64,000 nt of DNA, from NCBI GenBank assembly GCA_020091685.1, contig CM034613.1, positions 3,386,845 to 3,450,844 of the forward strand, in the 5' to 3' direction. Both the position numbers and the translations under genes were made by a program. How positions within the stretch are numbered: position 1 is the first letter of the stretch; each line of letters begins with the position of its first letter. Positions 60,431 through 64,000 of the stretch are shown piece after piece. Source of the stretch: Lutjanus erythropterus. Its lineage: Eukaryota > Chordata > Actinopteri > Lutjaniformes > Lutjanidae. The notes under the pieces were generated by a model. It searched no databases, had not been told where the DNA came from, and saw only the letters and a list, made by a program, of their open reading frames with translations.

Positions 60431-61980
60431 GCTGCCTTCAAATTTTAAGTTGACTGAATTTGAAAAGACAAGTAGGGGTAAATTTGTAATGATTCAAAAC
60501 AAATAAACTTGATATTAATCCAGTTGTACCTGAGAAAACGGACCAGATCAGAAAAAAAAAAATAAAATGAAGAAGGATCTGAGCAGAGTTTTAAGTCCCC
60601 CACTGCATGCTGGGAAGTCTACTAATATAATGATTATGTTTCTTAAGACGCTTAATTTAATGAGTTGATTGAACTCTGTGCAGTACATTCATTCAACTCA
60701 TCATTTCAAGTCAAAAGACTTCAAGTTAGAAGAAGTGCATTAAAAATAGACTACAAATTTTAAGTTTCACTAACTTGAATAAATTAGTCTGTATGTTTAA
60801 GTTAATGAGAATAGATTAGTTGATTCTACTAATTTTTTGTAGTGCAAACAACCACTACAAACTCTACACAGTAAAAATAATCTTTTTTAAAAAGTTAGTG
60901 TCCAGGCTGCCTTAAATGTTTAAGTTGACTGAATTTGTGAGGACAAGTTAAGGGGATTACACAATGATTCCAAACAATCTTTCCCAGTCAAATAAACTTG
61001 ATACTAAGTCAGTTGTACTTGAGAAAACACATTCAATAAGGTTAAGATATTAACTTGAACCAGAAACTCTGCGGAACTTCCTTCCTTTTATATTAAAGTC
61101 ATTTAGTTATTTCAGACAAAAGGCTTACATTTTTTTTTATTTTAAATGTAAGGGGATTGGGACTAAATTCAGTACTGACCTTCTTCTGTTCACAGTGTTT
61201 TCATATTTGTGAAAACAAACAACTATAACTTATCTTAAAATGTACTGACACTCTGCAAGTTTTTATCATATATGTTTTCTTCAAAGTTTAAAAAAGAAGT
61301 TTTAGCTCTCAAACAGTGCATACTGGGAAGTCTGCTGATATGATGATCATGTTTAAACTTAATTTAATGAGTTGATTGAACTCTCTACAGAACATTCATT
61401 CAACTCATCATTTCAAGTCAAAAGACCTCAATTTCTAAAAAGCAAATACTGGATTTTTTTTTTATAAAACAACAACTAAAAATTTGTATATTAACATTAA
61501 GTTTATTAAAAAATATTATGTGATTCCTTAAACTTACTATATGATTTTATAATGCACAGACACATTTTTAAAAAACAAACAAGCACTTCAAACATTACAC
61601 TCTAAAAATAAACTGTTTTAACTTTAAAAAAAAGTGTCCAGGTCGCCTTAAAATTTTAAATTGATTGAATTTGACAGGAGAAGCTTTGTTTTACTCAAAA
61701 GAACTTAATACTAATTTAACTGTCTGTAAATATGACCATGTTTCTCGAGAAACCTAATTTAATTGGTTGAACATTCTTTCAACTCATCATTTCAGGTCAA
61801 AAGACTTCAAGGTGCAACAACTCATTCCGAGGTTTTCTGGAAATAAATACTTGAAAGATTAAGTTTAATTAACTGGAATAAATAATTATAATAATTGTAT
61901 ATTTCTGTTGAGTCAATGAAAAAAGCTTATATTATTCCACTAAATTCCTGAATTTTTTTTTTTTTTACAGTGTATGCTAT
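60431..61980. repeat. Three irregular tandem copies of an AT-rich repeat
   Basis: Unit starts (GCCTTAAATGTTTAAGTTGACTGAATTTG-like) lie near 60433, 60908 and 61643. Shared internal blocks are AATAAACTTGATA, TGGGAAGTCT, TTTAATGAGTTGATTGAACTCT and CATTCAACTCATCATTTCAAGTC (60690, 61400, 61780). Spacings of about 475 and 735 show large indels, so this is a decayed cluster rather than a clean satellite. Confidence 0.7.
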
Positions 61981-62479
61981 GTAAACCCATGTCCCACAGT
62001 ATTCATGTGTATGCAAATATACACAAAAAGCTGTAATACACATGCAAATAGCCCTGAGCAGCAAGTTCAGATATCACATATTTGCTGCAGTCAGGTACTA
62101 TTTTCATGACTGCAGCTAAAAAACTGTAAACATGCTTGAGAAAATAATGACTTATGTGTTTTTCTGTGTGTATTTGTGCGTGTGTGTTTGCTGTGGAGCT
62201 GTGAAATCTCAGTCACTGAGGCAGACCATACCATCACACACTTCCTAATAGGGGGAGGTTGAAGACACTGACTGGAGTCTAAGTTTTCCCCCCTCTGACT
62301 TGAGGAAAAGTGGTATCTCCCTTGCTCTTTTTTTCTTTTTTGTCCAGAGGACACTCACTGATGCTTCCGTGTCCCGTATCCCCTCCCACATATCGTTTCC
62401 TCCCCCCTCACCCCGCTTTCTCTAATCCCCCCCACACACACCCCTACGCTCACCTCCCCTTCTGCTACATGATGAGCAG

Positions 62480-62974
62480 GGAAGTCGTGTATTTGCAGAG
62501 TCCAAATCGGAGGCTTCCCAGGTTCCCATAGCATCTGCTGCTACCTCTGCAGCCTGAGCAGTTAAAGGGAGGGGAGGAGCTCCCTGCTCCCTGTCTCTAT
62601 CTAGCTCCTCTGCCTTTCTATTGGTCTATTAGCTTACCTCTTGGTGGCGTGGACTAGCCCACCCCACCTCTCCTCCCTCTCCATCCCTGTCTCAGATGCA
62701 GTTACCCAGGCAGCAGGGAGGGAGGCTTTACAGACACTCACAATCTCTGCATGGGTGAGGAGAGCCGGTGGGTTAGAGGACTAGAGGACATCAGCTCTGC
62801 CTCTATCCTCTTCAACTTTCATCGATTTGTCCGTAAAAAGAAAGTCACCTGAGTGAGGTGGGGGCTCGTTCCCGGCTTTGCCGATAAGGCGGGCGTTCGG
62901 ATCGGATCTGGACTTCGGAAAGTGATCTAAAAAGCGTTTAGTTTTCTTTGCGCGGGGACAGAGAGAGGGCAGCC
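62480..62974 (+). promoter_or_regulatory. ank2: Promoter region and 5' UTR of first exon B
   Basis: There is no clear TATA box. An inverted CCAAT box (ATTGG) occurs at 62620-62624, with CACCC/KLF-like C-rich blocks around 62655-62690, and CpG density rises markedly from about 62760 to 63110. An in-frame TAG at 62939-62941 lies upstream of the exon B ATG, so translation cannot start further up in that frame. A 33-codon upstream ORF at 62751-62852 is part of the probable leader. The TATA-less, CpG-rich layout fits a developmental promoter. The transcription start is not determinable here. Confidence 0.55.
62751..62852 (+). other. Upstream ORF in the exon B leader
   Basis: The ATG in CTGCATGGGTGAGG opens 33 codons to a TGA, starting MGEESRWVRG and ending FVRKKKVT. 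It ends 122 bases before the exon B start codon and is in a different frame from it (62751 and 62975 differ by 224). If transcription starts upstream of 62751 it would reduce initiation at the main ATG. The first ATG also overlaps GGTGAG, so an alternative donor in the leader is possible. Confidence 0.35.
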
Positions 62975-63103
62975 ATGGCTCACGCCGCCGCCCACATTAA
63001 GAAGGCCAGGTCCGAGATGGACCAACCTCCGGACCTGAAGGCTCTGGAGAAAGCCAGGGAGAGGAGGAGGCGTTCCCGGGAGCGGGCTGAACGCAAGCGC
63101 AAG
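62975..63103 (+). CDS. ank2: First coding exon B of an ankyrin gene, ANK3-like N-terminus
   Basis: The ATG is in a near-ideal context (GCAGCCATGG) and opens 43 codons ending AAG before a GTACCG donor, phase 0. The peptide starts MAHAAAHIKKARSEMDQ and ends RSRERAERKRK. The long ankyrin-G (ANK3) isoforms, as I remember them, begin MAHAASQLKK and end with a 38-residue exon of basic residues (RKRSRDRKKK) before SDANASYLRAARAG. The identical first five residues, KK near position 10 and Arg/Lys-rich end support an ankyrin first exon. Together with exon A on the same strand it suggests two promoters of one gene. I use ank2 because the exon A tail is the more specific match; ank3 remains possible. 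Ankyrin repeats lie beyond the window. Confidence 0.7.
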
Positions 63104-64000
63104 GTACCGGCACTGGGATCACCCCCACCTATTCATTCCCCGCTTCATGTGACCAATGTGGTCGCTTCATCCCACTTCCAGTCACCTCATCATCATCAAA
63201 GTGTCACTTCGACTTTCCTGATCAAAGAGGACTTTAGTTAGAGTCATTATCAAGGACTGACGAAGAGTTTGCAGAGCAGAAATCATCATCAGAGACTACT
63301 CATGTCTTCATCTTTACTGTTTCCACCTTCATTATCACCTTCATCAAAAGGGAAAAAGAGTATAAAGGGACTAATTTATGGAAAAACTCGTGTTAAGACA
63401 GACTGAAAACCTTCTAGGCCACAAGACAGAAGATCTAAAGCACACTGTGTTCTGTGATCAGTCCATTGTCACCCCACAAAACCACAAGAAAACACAAATC
63501 ACAGTAAGCTGTGATTCCATCAGAACACGGCCATAATGATTGCACTCTGCTTGATCCCCGCTGTCACCGCCTGTCCTCGTCTCATCTTGTCCACGGCTGA
63601 CGGATCTTCCTCTGTCCATCCTTCATTCCACGCCTCATTCTGTCATTGTATAAATGACCTCTGTACGAGTCATTTATCACCCAATCACTGTTCCCGTCTC
63701 CCCATTCCAACACTTCCCTGGGTGGGCACCATCCCAACACTCTCTTTGTACAGTGAAATTCCTACAAATAGCTCTGCTCGTCTCCCTGTAGATGTACCTA
63801 CGCAGATCAGTCTCTGGTGCATTGCCAGGCTGCGGAGTGTACACTTTATTTGCTCACGTATAGACACAGCCTCTCATGCAAACACCAGATCCTGCTGCTG
63901 TGGGTTTGTTGGGAAGGTGTACCGCTGAGATATGCTGCATCTTTATGGTGGGTGATTTTACAGTGAGGTGTTTACTCTAACAAGCCATTTTAGGGAGTGT
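63104..64000 (+). other. Intron downstream of exon B
   Basis: The GTACCG donor begins the intron of exon B transcripts. The remaining 0.9 kb has no recognisable exon or repeat. A small perfect inverted repeat (ATAAATGAC, 10-base loop, GTCATTTAT) lies at 63650-63677; it may be chance. The open frames here, such as 63536-63928, show no known domain. Confidence 0.5.

Larger units (their letters stand above)
13400..64000 (+). other. ank2: First intron of the ankyrin gene (exon A transcript), continuing past the window
   Basis: From the exon A donor to the right edge, more than 50.6 kb, I find no exon matching ankyrin repeats or any other multi-exon protein. The region is filled by tandem and dispersed repeats described separately and by unremarkable AT-rich DNA. 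Very long first introns are usual for vertebrate ANK2 and ANK3. Exon B and the weak exon C would lie inside this intron for exon A transcripts and would be skipped. The extent to the right is unknown. Confidence 0.6.

Noticed and set aside
1-64000. CRISPR arrays, bacterial operons, tRNA or rRNA genes
   Set aside because: Tandem repeats here are degenerate and lack uniform repeat-spacer structure; no cloverleaf or rRNA core sequence was recognised; the sequence is vertebrate in character.

Overview
This window looks like vertebrate, most probably teleost fish, nuclear DNA. It has dense (CA/TG)n microsatellites, many degenerate minisatellites, and numerous short non-autonomous DNA transposons of families that I recognise as common in fish (assigned from memory, not by search). 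No prokaryotic operon, CRISPR array, rRNA or tRNA gene is visible. Almost none of the open frames longer than 60 codons look coding; most are repeat or low-complexity translations.

The genic content I can support is the 5' part of one large plus-strand gene with alternative first coding exons. Exon A (13313-13399) encodes 29 residues ending NGLGQRRKRPKK and stops at a phase-0 donor. As I remember it, this tail is nearly identical to the end of the first coding exon of mammalian ankyrin-B (ANK2). Exon B (62975-63103) encodes 43 residues starting MAHAA and ending in a run of Arg/Lys/Glu, again with a phase-0 donor. It resembles the first exon of ankyrin-G (ANK3), which also starts MAHAA and ends in a basic stretch. 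Both exons could be joined to the conserved ankyrin exon 2, which lies beyond the right edge. The simplest reading is an ank2-type (less likely ank3-type) ankyrin gene with two promoters 49.6 kb apart. A third, weak candidate first exon lies at 49700-49735. Ankyrins link membrane channels and adhesion molecules to the spectrin cytoskeleton; alternative N-termini change the segment before the ankyrin repeats.

The most exciting single signal is at 57228-57256, inside the very long first intron: a polypyrimidine tract, CAG, and an immediately adjacent GTAAGT. This is the textbook layout of a recursive splice site, and long neuronal vertebrate genes including ANK3 are known to use such sites. The 60 bases after it form an open, phase-0 stretch ending at a possible donor.

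Layout: 1-12.3 kb is repeat-rich upstream DNA (a truncated minisatellite, a GAACCC-type array, transposon fragments). 12.3-15.3 kb holds exon A, its promoter region, and two oppositely oriented 33-bp minisatellite arrays that bracket it. 15.3-62.5 kb is intron with 27-bp, 205-bp, 360-bp and 45-bp tandem repeats, an expanded GACTTG array, an intact-ended hAT-type element with a perfect 8-bp target duplication (42592-43419), and an inverted pair of copies of one unclassified repeat family (44 and 55 kb). 62.5-63.1 kb holds promoter B, a 33-codon upstream ORF and exon B; the rest is intron.
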